A stretch of 18,214 bases of DNA from CAISGS01 sp044346445 (GCA_044346445.1 JBIIZD010000058.1:1-18214); one strand, 5' to 3'. Numbered from the stretch's first letter, positions 1-6,824 are shown. Notes: a model not told the origin generated them from the sequence alone. Program-made: numbers and translations.

Positions 1-23
1 GTTTCCCGGGCCGCCGCCTGTCT

Positions 24-43
24 GGTCTAGGTTAAACTAGACC
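24..43. repeat. Inverted repeat at the rpsA stop codon
   Basis: Arms GGTCTAG (24-30) and CTAGACC (37-43) are perfect complements around a 6-base loop. The repeat overlaps the last base of the rpsA TAG stop. On the minus strand it sits where a transcription end would be expected, but no T-run follows, so it is not a standard rho-independent terminator. It may be a 3'-end RNA stem or a protein site. Confidence 0.45.
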
Positions 44-1752
44 TATTCTTTTGACGCTTTTTCTCGCAAAGCAGCACCAAGAATATCGCCCAAGGAAGCG
101 CCGGAATCTGACGACCCGAACTGCTCGATGGCTTCCTTTTCTTCCGCCATTTCAAGTGCCTTTACAGACAGTGACACCCGGCGGGCGGCCTTATCTATAT
201 TGGTGATCTGGGCATCCAGACGATCTGCGACGGCATAACGCTCTGGGCGCTGTTCCGAACGATCACGACTGAGATCCGACTTGCGGATGAAGGCTGTCAT
301 CTGCGCATCATCTTCGCCGAACTTGACTTCAATACCGCCGCTGGTGATTTCGGTGACAATTACAGTGACCGTCTGGCCCTTGCGATAGGAGTCACCGGCC
401 ATGGGATCGCCGCCAAGCTGCTTGATGCCCAGCGAGATGCGTTCCTTCTCGATATCCACATCTAGGACCTTGGCCTTGACCATGTCGCCCTTTTTGTAGC
501 GCTGGATGGCTTCTTCGCCCGCCGTGCTCCAATCGATGTCGGACAGGTGCACCATGCCGTCGATATCGTTTTCCAGTCCGATGAACAGGCCAAATTCGGT
601 GGCGTTCTTGACTTCGCCCTCGACGGTGGACCCGACCGGGTGGGTCTCGATGAACTGCTCCCAAGGATTAGCCATGGCCTGCTTGAGGCCCAGAGACACG
701 CGGCGCTTGGACGGATCGACGTCCAGAACCACGACTTCGACTTCCTGGCTGGTCGAGACGATCTTGCCAGGATGCACGTTTTTCTTGGTCCAGGACATTT
801 CCGAGACATGGACCAGACCTTCAACGCCCGCTTCCAGCTCAACAAATGCGCCGTAATCGGTGATGTTGGTAATGCGGCCCATCAGCTTGGCGCCGGCAGG
901 ATACTTGGCTTCCACGCCGTCCCAAGGATCGGACTGCAACTGCTTCATGCCAAGGCTAATGCGCTGGGTGTCTGGATTGATCTTGACGATCTGCACCTTG
1001 ACGGTATCGCCCACGGCCAGAACCTGGCTGGGGTGAGACACGCGCTTCCAGCTCATATCGGTGACATGCAGCAGGCCATCAATGCCGCCCAGATCAACGA
1101 ATGCGCCATAATCGGTGATGTTCTTGACCACACCGTCGCGGATTTCACCTTCAAGCAGCTGCGAGACCAGCTCGGTGCGCTGTTCGGCGCGGGCTTCTTC
1201 CAGAATGGCGCGGCGCGAGACGACGATATTGCCGCGCGGACGGTCCATTTTCAGAATGGCGAAAGGCTGTTCCTTGCCCATGAGCGGGCCGACATCGCGA
1301 ACCGGGCGGATATCCACCTGGCTGCCGGGCAAGAAGGCCGAGGCCCCGCCCAGATCCACGGTAAAGCCACCCTTGACCCGGCCAACAATCGAACCGACCA
1401 CGGGCTCTTGACGCTCGAACACGCCTTCGAGGCGGGTCCAGGCTTCTTCGCGGCGGGCCTTTTCGCGGCTGATCACCGCTTCGCCGAGGGCATTTTCCAC
1501 GCGCTCAAGGAAGACTTCAACCGTATCGCCAATGGCGGCGGTCGCCTTGCCGTCGGGGCCTGTGCCAAATTCTTTAAGAAGGATACGCCCTTCGGTCTTT
1601 AGACCGACATCGACAATGGCGAAGTCCTTTTCGATTCCGACAATCTTGCCCTTAACGACTGTGCCCTCGGCAAAATCGGTCGAGCCGAAAGCTTCGTCGA
1701 GTAGGGCGGAAAAGTCGTCGCGGGTGGGGTTCATAGTCATATCGTCAGCCAT
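43..1752 (-). CDS. rpsA: 30S ribosomal protein S1
   Basis: Ribosomal protein S1 binds mRNA on the 30S subunit and helps start translation, above all on messages with weak Shine-Dalgarno sites. The 569-residue product shows six S1/OB-fold repeats, beginning near residues 29, 117, 203, 289, 376 and 461. Repeats 3-5 carry the typical core, for example ITDYGAFVDLGG followed by GLLHVTDMSW. Length and order fit the six-domain proteobacterial form. The reading frame stays open upstream to 1809, but I place the start at 1752 because MADDMTMNPTRDDFSALL matches the usual alphaproteobacterial S1 N-terminus. Only a weak purine stretch precedes that ATG, as is common for S1 genes, which are often autoregulated. 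It lies downstream of cmk with a 184-bp gap. Confidence 0.96.
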   Translation of the reverse strand: MADDMTMNPTRDDFSALLDEAFGSTDFAEGTVVKGKIVGIEKDFAIVDVGLKTEGRILLKEFGTGPDGKATAAIGDTVEVFLERVENALGEAVISREKARREEAWTRLEGVFERQEPVVGSIVGRVKGGFTVDLGGASAFLPGSQVDIRPVRDVGPLMGKEQPFAILKMDRPRGNIVVSRRAILEEARAEQRTELVSQLLEGEIRDGVVKNITDYGAFVDLGGIDGLLHVTDMSWKRVSHPSQVLAVGDTVKVQIVKINPDTQRISLGMKQLQSDPWDGVEAKYPAGAKLMGRITNITDYGAFVELEAGVEGLVHVSEMSWTKKNVHPGKIVSTSQEVEVVVLDVDPSKRRVSLGLKQAMANPWEQFIETHPVGSTVEGEVKNATEFGLFIGLENDIDGMVHLSDIDWSTAGEEAIQRYKKGDMVKAKVLDVDIEKERISLGIKQLGGDPMAGDSYRKGQTVTVIVTEITSGGIEVKFGEDDAQMTAFIRKSDLSRDRSEQRPERYAVADRLDAQITNIDKAARRVSLSVKALEMAEEKEAIEQFGSSDSGASLGDILGAALREKASKE

Positions 1753-1852
1753 TCCAGTCTTTCGTCGTGCTTGAACGATCACATACCGGGACGGACACAA
1801 GCCGACCACTCCGGGGCATAGATCATTCGGTTAAGGGTTGAACCGAGGGCGT

Positions 1853-1884
1853 GAAAAAGCCAGTCTGGGCAAGCCCGTCCTGAC
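1853..1884 (-). terminator. Terminator-like hairpin between cmk and rpsA
   Basis: Read on the minus strand, GTCAG and GGGC pair with GCCC and CTGGC across a 3x3 internal loop, and a T5 run follows directly. The stem is imperfect, so this could be a partial terminator or attenuator letting rpsA be expressed separately from aroA-cmk. The rest of the 1753-1936 gap shows no other clear signal. Confidence 0.35.
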
Positions 1885-1936
1885 CTTTGCGCGTTTGTCG
1901 TTCCCGCGGCGGGTCGAGGCAAAAAGCGCGGTTGGA

Positions 1937-2584
1937 TTATCCGTTTGACCGGATGCGCGCAGCCTCGACGATGCGGCGGGCTGCATCGGCGGCTTCTTCT
2001 ATAGTCATTCTTGAGGTATCGAGCAAGATGGCGTCGTCGGCGCGGGCCAGGGGCGCGAAATCCCGCCCTGAATCGCGGGCGTCGCGTATGCGGATATCTT
2101 CTAGCACATCGGCAAGGCTAACCGTCTCGCCTTGGCCGGTTAGCTGTTTCCAGCGCCGCTGCGCCCGAACCTCTGGGCTTGCCGTGACAAACAGCTTGGC
2201 CACGGCATGGGGCGCAATCACGGTGCCAATATCGCGGCCATCAATGACTGCGCCAGTCGGTTGGCGGCCAAAGGCTTGCTGGGCTTCGAGCAGGGCTAGG
2301 CGCACGGCCGGATGCACGGCGACCTGGCTGGCGGCCTCGCCAGCGGCGCGGGTGCGATGGGCGGGGGTGTCTAGCGCCGTGAGGTCCAGGGCCTTGGCAA
2401 TCTGTGCCGCCAAGGCCTCATCATCCAGGCGGCCGCCCTTGGCCAGAATCGCGACTCCGACCGCGCGATAGAGCAGACCCGTATCAAGCTGGGGCAGGCC
2501 ATGGGTGCGCGCAAGGCCCGTCGCAACGGTGCCCTTGCCCGAGGCGGCAGGGCCATCCACGGCAATGACCAGGGGCCTGATCAT
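1937..2584 (-). CDS. cmk: Cytidylate kinase
   Basis: CMP/dCMP kinase phosphorylates CMP and dCMP with ATP in the cytoplasm, feeding pyrimidine nucleotide and DNA precursor pools. The 215-residue product begins MIRPLVIAVDGPAASGKGT, with the P-loop GPAASGKGT at residues 11-19. It also carries the family motif IDGRDIGTVI and a C-terminal lid segment with RIRDARDSGRD. Length is normal for bacterial Cmk. The ATG overlaps the aroA TGA as ATGA (2581-2584), which fixes the start and suggests translational coupling. Gene order aroA-cmk-rpsA is conserved in many proteobacteria. Confidence 0.95.
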   Translation of the reverse strand: MIRPLVIAVDGPAASGKGTVATGLARTHGLPQLDTGLLYRAVGVAILAKGGRLDDEALAAQIAKALDLTALDTPAHRTRAAGEAASQVAVHPAVRLALLEAQQAFGRQPTGAVIDGRDIGTVIAPHAVAKLFVTASPEVRAQRRWKQLTGQGETVSLADVLEDIRIRDARDSGRDFAPLARADDAILLDTSRMTIEEAADAARRIVEAARIRSNG

Positions 2585-3906
2585 AGGCTGATCTGGCCGC
2601 CTAGGCCGGTCATCAGGCTGTGAAAGGTTGGAAAACTGGTGGCAATCATGCCCGGCTGATCGACCGTCACGCCAGACTGGGCGGCTAGGCCCAGCACCAG
2701 ATGCGCCATGGCAATGCGGTGATCGCCCTTGGTGGTGACGGTGCCGCCGCCCTTGGGCGGTTTGCCCGTGCCGTGCACGATTAGGCCCTCAGGTTCTTCT
2801 TCCAGCGATACGCCACACGCCGTGAGCCCTGCGGCCATCAGGGCAATGCGGTCGCTTTCCTTGACCCGCATTTCGTCAATGCCGCGCATGATGGTCGTGC
2901 CCGTGGCAAAGGCTGCGGCCACCGCCAGGATCGGATATTCATCAATCATGGCAGGCGCGCGCTCTGGCGGCACGGTCACGCCCTTGAGCGCACTATAGCG
3001 GGCGGTCAGGTCGCCGACCGGCTCGCCGCTGTCTTCGCGCAGATTGGCAATGGTCAGGTCCGCGCCCATGTCTTGCAGGGTGCTAAACACCCCAGCGCGT
3101 AGGGGGTTGAGCATAACGCCCTCAACTGTAACCTCAGAGCCGGGCGTGATCAGGGCTGCGACAATCGCAAAGGCCGCCGAGGACGGATCGCCCGGCGCGC
3201 GCACATGGGTCCCGCTCAGGGCCTGATCGCCCGACAGCCGGATCAGCCGCACATTGTCTTTGTCCTCGACCTGCACTGTGGCACCAAAGGCGCGTAGCAT
3301 GCGCTCTGTATGGTCGCGGGTGGCTTCGGGTTCTTGCACCTCGACCCCGCCCTTGGCGTTAAGACCCGCCAAAAGCACCGCCGACTTGACCTGGGCCGAG
3401 GCGACCGGCAGGCGATAGGTGATCGCGCTCAGGCCCCCGCCTTGTAGGCTGAGGGGCAGGCGGCCGCCGCTGCGTCCGGTCCAGCTTGCGCCCATCTGGC
3501 CCAGCGGCGTCAGGACCCGGCCCATGGGCCGTCCGCGCAAGGACGCGTCGCCGGTAAAGGTCGCCGCCAGCTCATAACCCGCGGCGGCCCCCATGATCAG
3601 CCGCACACCGGTGCCGGCATTACCGCAGTCAATAATGTCCGACGGCTCAACCAGTCCGCCCCTGCCCTCGACGGTCCAGCCGCCCGGTCCAGTCTGGGTC
3701 ACGCGTGCTCCGAACAGGCGCATGGCCCCTGCCGTGTGCAAGACATCCTGACCTTCCAACAACCCCTCGATCGTCGTGGTGCCATGGGCCATGGCCCCCA
3801 GCAAGAGCGCGCGATGCGAGATCGACTTGTCCCCCGGCGCAGTGACCGTCCCGATCAGGGCGTTTCCGGGCTTGGCGGTCATGGTCTGGGGTAAATCAGC
3901 GGTCAT
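2581..3906 (-). CDS. aroA: 3-phosphoshikimate 1-carboxyvinyltransferase (EPSP synthase, class II)
   Basis: EPSP synthase joins phosphoenolpyruvate to shikimate-3-phosphate, the sixth step of the shikimate pathway to aromatic amino acids. The 441-residue product has APGDKSISHRALLLGAMA (23-40), RPMGRVL, SAQVKSAVLLAGLN, RVKESDR, DHRIAM and MIATSFPTF. The wording of these motifs, plus RDHTERML and GTGVRL, matches class II enzymes such as Agrobacterium CP4 rather than the E. coli type. The glyphosate-determining position is Gly98 (in GNAGTG), as in sensitive enzymes, where CP4 has Ala. AAGGAGG lies at 3921-3927, 14 bases before the ATG, which is long. Met9 is an alternative start but has no better ribosome site. 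First gene of the aroA-cmk-rpsA operon. Confidence 0.95.
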   Translation of the reverse strand: MTADLPQTMTAKPGNALIGTVTAPGDKSISHRALLLGAMAHGTTTIEGLLEGQDVLHTAGAMRLFGARVTQTGPGGWTVEGRGGLVEPSDIIDCGNAGTGVRLIMGAAAGYELAATFTGDASLRGRPMGRVLTPLGQMGASWTGRSGGRLPLSLQGGGLSAITYRLPVASAQVKSAVLLAGLNAKGGVEVQEPEATRDHTERMLRAFGATVQVEDKDNVRLIRLSGDQALSGTHVRAPGDPSSAAFAIVAALITPGSEVTVEGVMLNPLRAGVFSTLQDMGADLTIANLREDSGEPVGDLTARYSALKGVTVPPERAPAMIDEYPILAVAAAFATGTTIMRGIDEMRVKESDRIALMAAGLTACGVSLEEEPEGLIVHGTGKPPKGGGTVTTKGDHRIAMAHLVLGLAAQSGVTVDQPGMIATSFPTFHSLMTGLGGQISL

Positions 3907-3920
3907 GGGGCGGGGCGGGG

Positions 3921-3927
3921 CCTCCTT
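3921..3927 (-). promoter_or_regulatory. Shine-Dalgarno of aroA with long spacer
   Basis: A perfect AAGGAGG on the minus strand is separated from the aroA ATG by 14 bases made only of C and G. The usual spacer is 5-9 bases. No alternative start codon lies in the spacer in frame, so either translation is weak or the first ATG is used despite the distance. Confidence 0.5.
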
Positions 3928-4038
3928 CGGGCCGGGTTCAGACTAATAATTGCAATTCAGGCGTAAAAATGTCGGCTTTGCTTTTGACAGCGGCGACGGC
4001 TCATGGCAAGTGACCGACCGCTCTAGAAACAGGCTCTC

Positions 4039-4044
4039 AAAGGA
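4039..4044 (+). promoter_or_regulatory. Shine-Dalgarno deciding the TTG start of the FYDLN gene
   Basis: AAAGGA ends 9 bases before TTG at 4054. No ATG or GTG in frame would give the conserved N-terminus, so this site supports the TTG start. Confidence 0.6.
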
Positions 4045-4053
4045 TCGTTCCTA

Positions 4054-4518
4054 TTGGCCAGTCCCGAATTGGGCTCCAAACAAGTTTGCCCGAACTGCCA
4101 GGCTAAGTTTTATGACCTCCTGCGTCGTCCTGCGGTGTGCCCCAAGTGCGCCACAGCCTTCGATCCAGAAGAGGCCGTAAAGTCACGCCGTAACCGTGCC
4201 CGCACCACGACGCCCGATTATGAGGACGCCGAGGAAACGCCAGCCAAGGTCGTCGAGGATCAGGACGGCTTCGAGGACGAGGTGGATGACACCCCCGAAA
4301 TCGATGCTGCGGTTGATGCCGAACCGATGGAGGTTGATGACCTCGATTCGGACGGGGTCTCGCCGCCCAATTCTCCCGATGATCTGGGCGTCGATTTTGC
4401 CGAGGATTCCGATCTCGAAGAAGAAGGCGACGATGTGCCCTTCCTGGAAGACGAGGACGAGGATTTCCCGGAGGATGAGATCGAAGGTCTGCCCGGCGAG
4501 GGCGATCTGGATAACTAG
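4054..4518 (+). CDS. FYDLN-acid family protein (TIGR02300), zinc ribbon with acidic tail
   Basis: The 154-residue product belongs to the FYDLN_acid / TIGR02300 family of unknown function, found in alphaproteobacteria. The N-terminus MASPELGSKQVCPNC is followed by FYDLLRRPAVCPKC. Cysteines 12, 15, 29 and 32 form two CxxC pairs that should bind one zinc. The family FYDLN motif reads FYDLL here. From about residue 55 the protein is dominated by Asp and Glu and looks disordered. The start codon is TTG at 4054, supported by AAAGGA nine bases upstream and by the family's usual MxxPELG start. It is divergent from aroA (147-bp gap holding a TTGACA at 3984-3989 without a clear -10) and lies before tRNA-Ala, a familiar arrangement in Caulobacterales. 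The function is not known. Confidence 0.88.
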   Translation: MASPELGSKQVCPNCQAKFYDLLRRPAVCPKCATAFDPEEAVKSRRNRARTTTPDYEDAEETPAKVVEDQDGFEDEVDDTPEIDAAVDAEPMEVDDLDSDGVSPPNSPDDLGVDFAEDSDLEEEGDDVPFLEDEDEDFPEDEIEGLPGEGDLDN

Positions 4519-4540
4519 ACCGGTCTTGCGCCCCGGAAAC

Positions 4541-4562
4541 GCCTTTATGCACAAGGCTTTTT
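4541..4562 (+). terminator. Rho-independent terminator after the FYDLN gene
   Basis: GCCTT (4541-4545) pairs with AAGGC (4553-4557) across a 7-base loop, followed by T5. An outer CCCCG/CGGGG pair (4531-4535, 4563-4567) could extend the fold. It sits 22 bases after the stop codon. Confidence 0.6.
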
Positions 4563-4677
4563 CGGGGATCGCAAAAAACTTCACAAACAGGGTTGATCGG
4601 ATTTTGCCCTCGGCATAGTGTCCGCGACCTCAACGGCCCCCCACCAAGGGAAACACCCGGAACCACCCGATCCTCTC

Positions 4678-4753
4678 GGGGCTATAGCTCAGCTGGTAGA
4701 GCGCTTGAATGGCATTCAAGAGGTCAGCGGTTCGACTCCGCTTAGCTCCACCA
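4678..4753 (+). tRNA. tRNA-Ala (anticodon GGC)
   Basis: The sequence folds into a full cloverleaf. The acceptor GGGGCTA/TAGCTCC has one G-U pair; the D stem is GCTC/GAGC. The anticodon stem CTTGA/TCAAG holds loop ATGGCAT, giving anticodon GGC. The variable loop is AGGTC, and the T stem AGCGG/CCGCT has loop TTCGACT. The discriminator is A at 4750 and CCA is encoded at 4751-4753. GGC reads GCC and GCU alanine codons. A strong terminator follows within 4 bases. Confidence 0.97.
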
Positions 4754-4756
4754 TAA

Positions 4757-4787
4757 GACCCTCGCCGCAAAACGGCGGGGGTCTTTT
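4757..4787 (+). terminator. Strong rho-independent terminator of tRNA-Ala
   Basis: GACCCTCGCCG (4757-4767) pairs with CGGCGGGGGTC (4773-4783) over 11 base pairs with one G-U, loop CAAAA, then TTTT. It cleanly ends the tRNA transcript. Confidence 0.9.
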
Positions 4788-4830
4788 CATTTGGGGGGTA
4801 ATCGCCGGACAGATGCCCAGAAACGACAAA

Positions 4831-4848
4831 GGACCGCTTTCGCGGTCC
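4831..4848. terminator. Hairpin, possible second terminator
   Basis: GGACCGC (4831-4837) and GCGGTCC (4842-4848) pair perfectly around TTTC. AAA precedes it and TATTTC follows, so it resembles a weak bidirectional terminator. It could back up the tRNA terminator or shield the tRNA from the inserted genes. Confidence 0.45.
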
Positions 4849-4993
4849 TATTTCACGGAAGCGGCAGCTTGTCATCGCCGTTGCCGCACCCGGCTACCCA
4901 GAGGGATAGTCTCACAAGTCCCATAGGGAACAAGAAAAAGATTGCACGCTTCGGCTCGAAAAATCAACCTTAAGATTATTGAGAATCTGTCTG

Positions 4994-5005
4994 GTTGCAT
5001 GCAAC
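4994..5005. repeat. 12-bp perfect palindrome GTTGCATGCAAC
   Basis: GTTGCATGCAAC equals its own reverse complement. Its core TTGCATG recurs directly at 5019-5025, 23 bp away. It lies in the A+T-richer leader upstream of the methyltransferase gene and could be a regulator site. No regulator gene is present in the insert. Confidence 0.4.
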
Positions 5006-5138
5006 GAATTTAGGCCAATTGCATGGTCGCCTTTGCGCCATTGGATGCGCCCGGAGGACCGTAAGCTGCGCGTTTGGAAAAGAGACTCGTTAATTCGGAA
5101 TTGCCGTTTCTAGATTTATTCGGCCTAAGAAGACAAAA

Positions 5139-5156
5139 AGATCTTTTCAAAGATCT
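5139..5156. promoter_or_regulatory. Tandem AGATCT sites upstream of the methyltransferase
   Basis: AGATCT occurs at 5139-5144 (inside the 12-bp palindrome AAAAGATCTTTT, 5136-5147) and at 5151-5156, exactly 12 bp apart. The methyltransferase start follows at 5178. AGATCT is the BglII target and one form of the BstYI target RGATCY, so these could be the system's own recognition sites in its control region. The assignment is an inference from family membership. Confidence 0.45.
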
Positions 5157-5177
5157 ATTTCGAAAGTAGCGTTCGTC

Positions 5178-6020
5178 ATGAATATTCCTCGAATCGAGCC
5201 GCTTCGCCCCGAGTTAGAGCCAGCGCCACTACCTCGCGTCGTTGGAGGTTTCTCTACCATTCTGGCCGATCCGCCTTGGCGGTTTGCAAATCGAACAGGC
5301 AAGGTGGCACCTGAGCATCGGCGCTTGGACCGTTATTCCACAATGTCACTTGATGCCATTATGGCGCTCCCAGTTAGCGAAGTCGCTTCGAGGAACGCGC
5401 ACCTTTATTTGTGGGTTCCAAACGCCTTACTCCCCGACGGCCTGCAGGTAATGTCAGCTTGGGGTTTTCGTTACGTGTCCAACATAATTTGGGCCAAACG
5501 CCGTATTGATGGTGGCCCAGATGGGCGTGGTGTAGGATTCTATTTTCGCAACGTAACAGAAATACTCTTATTTGGTGTTCGAGGGTCGATGCGTACTTTA
5601 GCGCCTGGACGCTCACAAGTTAACATGATTGAAACTCGGAAGCGTGAGCATTCGCGAAAGCCTGACGAGCAGTATGATTTGATTGAGAGCTGTTCGCCTG
5701 GCCCCTACCTCGAAATGTTCTCTCGACACCCTCGGCCGAATTGGACCCTTTGGGGCGATGAAGCTGCTGAAGACCTAGAGCCGCGAGGGCGGGTGTATAA
5801 AGGTTATTCGGGTGGGGAAATCTTACCCCCATTGAGAGCTAATGAGCACTTGAATAACGATACGGCGACTGCGCTCGGCACGAAGTTGAAGGCGCTGTAC
5901 AAAACCGGTTGCAGTGTACGTGAAATCTCAGATGAAACGGGCTACTCTATCCAACGCGTCCGCTCGCTTCTGGCGGGCGCGAATACGGTTATGCGTCCAA
6001 GGGGTCGAAGTGGTCTGTAA
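5178..6020 (+). CDS. MT-A70 family DNA N6-adenine methyltransferase (modification subunit)
   Basis: It is predicted to methylate adenine N6 in a short DNA target with S-adenosylmethionine and so protect host DNA from the partner endonuclease. The 280-residue product has the MT-A70 catalytic motif DPPW at residues 31-34 (context TILADPPWRF). It also has HLYLWVPN (75-82), the family segment REHSRKPDEQYDLIE (157-171), and LEMFSRHPRPNW...WGDE (178-194). Residues about 234-270 (KTGCSVREISDETGYSIQRVRSLL) form a helix-turn-helix, which could bind DNA for target recognition or autoregulation. Only a weak GAAAG precedes the ATG. Codon use is more A+T rich than the flanking housekeeping genes. Its stop lies one base from the stop of the convergent endonuclease gene. 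It could be an orphan MTase, but the neighbour argues strongly for a restriction-modification pair. Confidence 0.9.
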   Translation: MNIPRIEPLRPELEPAPLPRVVGGFSTILADPPWRFANRTGKVAPEHRRLDRYSTMSLDAIMALPVSEVASRNAHLYLWVPNALLPDGLQVMSAWGFRYVSNIIWAKRRIDGGPDGRGVGFYFRNVTEILLFGVRGSMRTLAPGRSQVNMIETRKREHSRKPDEQYDLIESCSPGPYLEMFSRHPRPNWTLWGDEAAEDLEPRGRVYKGYSGGEILPPLRANEHLNNDTATALGTKLKALYKTGCSVREISDETGYSIQRVRSLLAGANTVMRPRGRSGL

Positions 6021-6021
6021 T

Positions 6022-6723
6022 TCAAGCGTACTGTTGGCCGTTCCACGTACTTTCGTTGGCTGCGACGATAAGAACTGGACAGGGGCCCATAACACCTCTT
6101 CTGACGCGCATTTGTGCTTTATCAAATGCGGTAACAGTGGAGGTCTGTAGGTCTATCGGCAACTTCTTTACTCGCCGTTCGACTGGCAACGTTTTCTGAT
6201 ATTCGTCCCAAACTCGTCGAGCTAGCTTAAGAAGCGATAACCGATCTTTTGTAATAATAACTCCTGCCGAGATTATTCCAGCTTCAAACCATGAACGATA
6301 CGAGGCAAGGTCTCGATCAAGGTTCCCATCTTTTGCGTTCCACTCCACGTCCAGAACTATACGGTTCTTGAAGTTGTCGACAAGGTATCCTTCCTGACGG
6401 ATTAGCGGCAACTCACCCATACTTCTTCCATCCTTATCAAACAGAATACCACGGGTCTCTAGGTCGAGACGCGTTTCGCGCCAGCCTTTTTTGGCGAACT
6501 CGCTATCTAACTGCGCAGCAATATCCCCTCGATTGCCGCCTGCCTTTAGCCACGACTTAGGGTCCAGCCGATAAGTGCTGAGCACTTCAACTATGTCGGC
6601 CCATTCTTCAGGGCAAACCGCCTTCATAACTGCCGAAGCGGAATTGGTTTCCATATAGTCCCAGTGGCTGCGGGCAGAAACTGGAAGGACCGAAGGGTCG
6701 TTATAGGTGAAAGTCTCAAACAT
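6022..6723 (-). CDS. BglII/BstYI family type II restriction endonuclease
   Basis: It is predicted to cleave double-stranded DNA at an unmethylated GATC-centred site. The 233-residue product contains VDNFKNRIVLDVEWNAKDGNL followed by DRDLASYRSWFEAGIISAGVIITKD, the hallmark of the Endonuc-BglII family. Asp116, Asp125 and Glu127 have the same spacing (D-x8-D/E-x-E/Q) as the BglII active site D84, E93, Q95, with K131 nearby. The N-terminal half contains helical segments as in relatives. GGAAG lies 4 bases before the ATG. It is convergent with the MT-A70 gene, stops one base apart, so transcripts overlap. No separate controller (C) protein gene is seen. The exact target cannot be read from sequence; AGATCT or RGATCY are guesses from the family. 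Confidence 0.88.
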   Translation of the reverse strand: MFETFTYNDPSVLPVSARSHWDYMETNSASAVMKAVCPEEWADIVEVLSTYRLDPKSWLKAGGNRGDIAAQLDSEFAKKGWRETRLDLETRGILFDKDGRSMGELPLIRQEGYLVDNFKNRIVLDVEWNAKDGNLDRDLASYRSWFEAGIISAGVIITKDRLSLLKLARRVWDEYQKTLPVERRVKKLPIDLQTSTVTAFDKAQMRVRRGVMGPCPVLIVAANESTWNGQQYA

Positions 6724-6824
6724 TATTCTTCCATGGACGTATGTTTAGAACCAATCAATCTAAAATTGCCCTTCATAAGTGTTGAAGGCTATACTGTATC
6801 GAAGGCCCGAGCACCAACTACCCC

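Larger units (their letters stand above)
4788..5177. other. Gene-free stretch between tRNA-Ala and the restriction-modification system
   Basis: No convincing gene was seen in these 390 bases. The first part is G+C rich and contains the hairpin at 4831-4848. From about 4930 the DNA becomes visibly A+T richer, which I take as the left side of the inserted restriction-modification segment. The rest holds a 12-bp palindrome at 4994-5005, a repeated TTGCATG (4996 and 5019), and the two AGATCT sites at 5139 and 5151. No copy of the tRNA 3' end is seen on the far side of the insert. Confidence 0.6.

Noticed and set aside
547..1602. 351-codon open frame on the plus strand inside rpsA
   Set aside because: Antisense to a well-conserved six-domain S1 gene; its translation shows no domain and has the skewed composition of a frame mirrored from a high-G+C gene.
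3948..3957. Palindrome AATTGCAATT in the aroA/FYDLN gap as an operator
   Set aside because: A 10-bp A+T palindrome is easily met by chance in an intergenic gap and no second copy or regulator supports it.
4860..4930. Possible small RNA or riboswitch between the tRNA and the insert
   Set aside because: Short complementary pieces such as GTCCC-ATA-GGGAAC exist, but no known RNA family could be recognised and no adjoining gene depends on it.
6724..6824. Terminator after lysA
   Set aside because: Only a 5-bp CCTTC/GAAGG stem with a 9-base loop before a short AATTTT; too weak to call.
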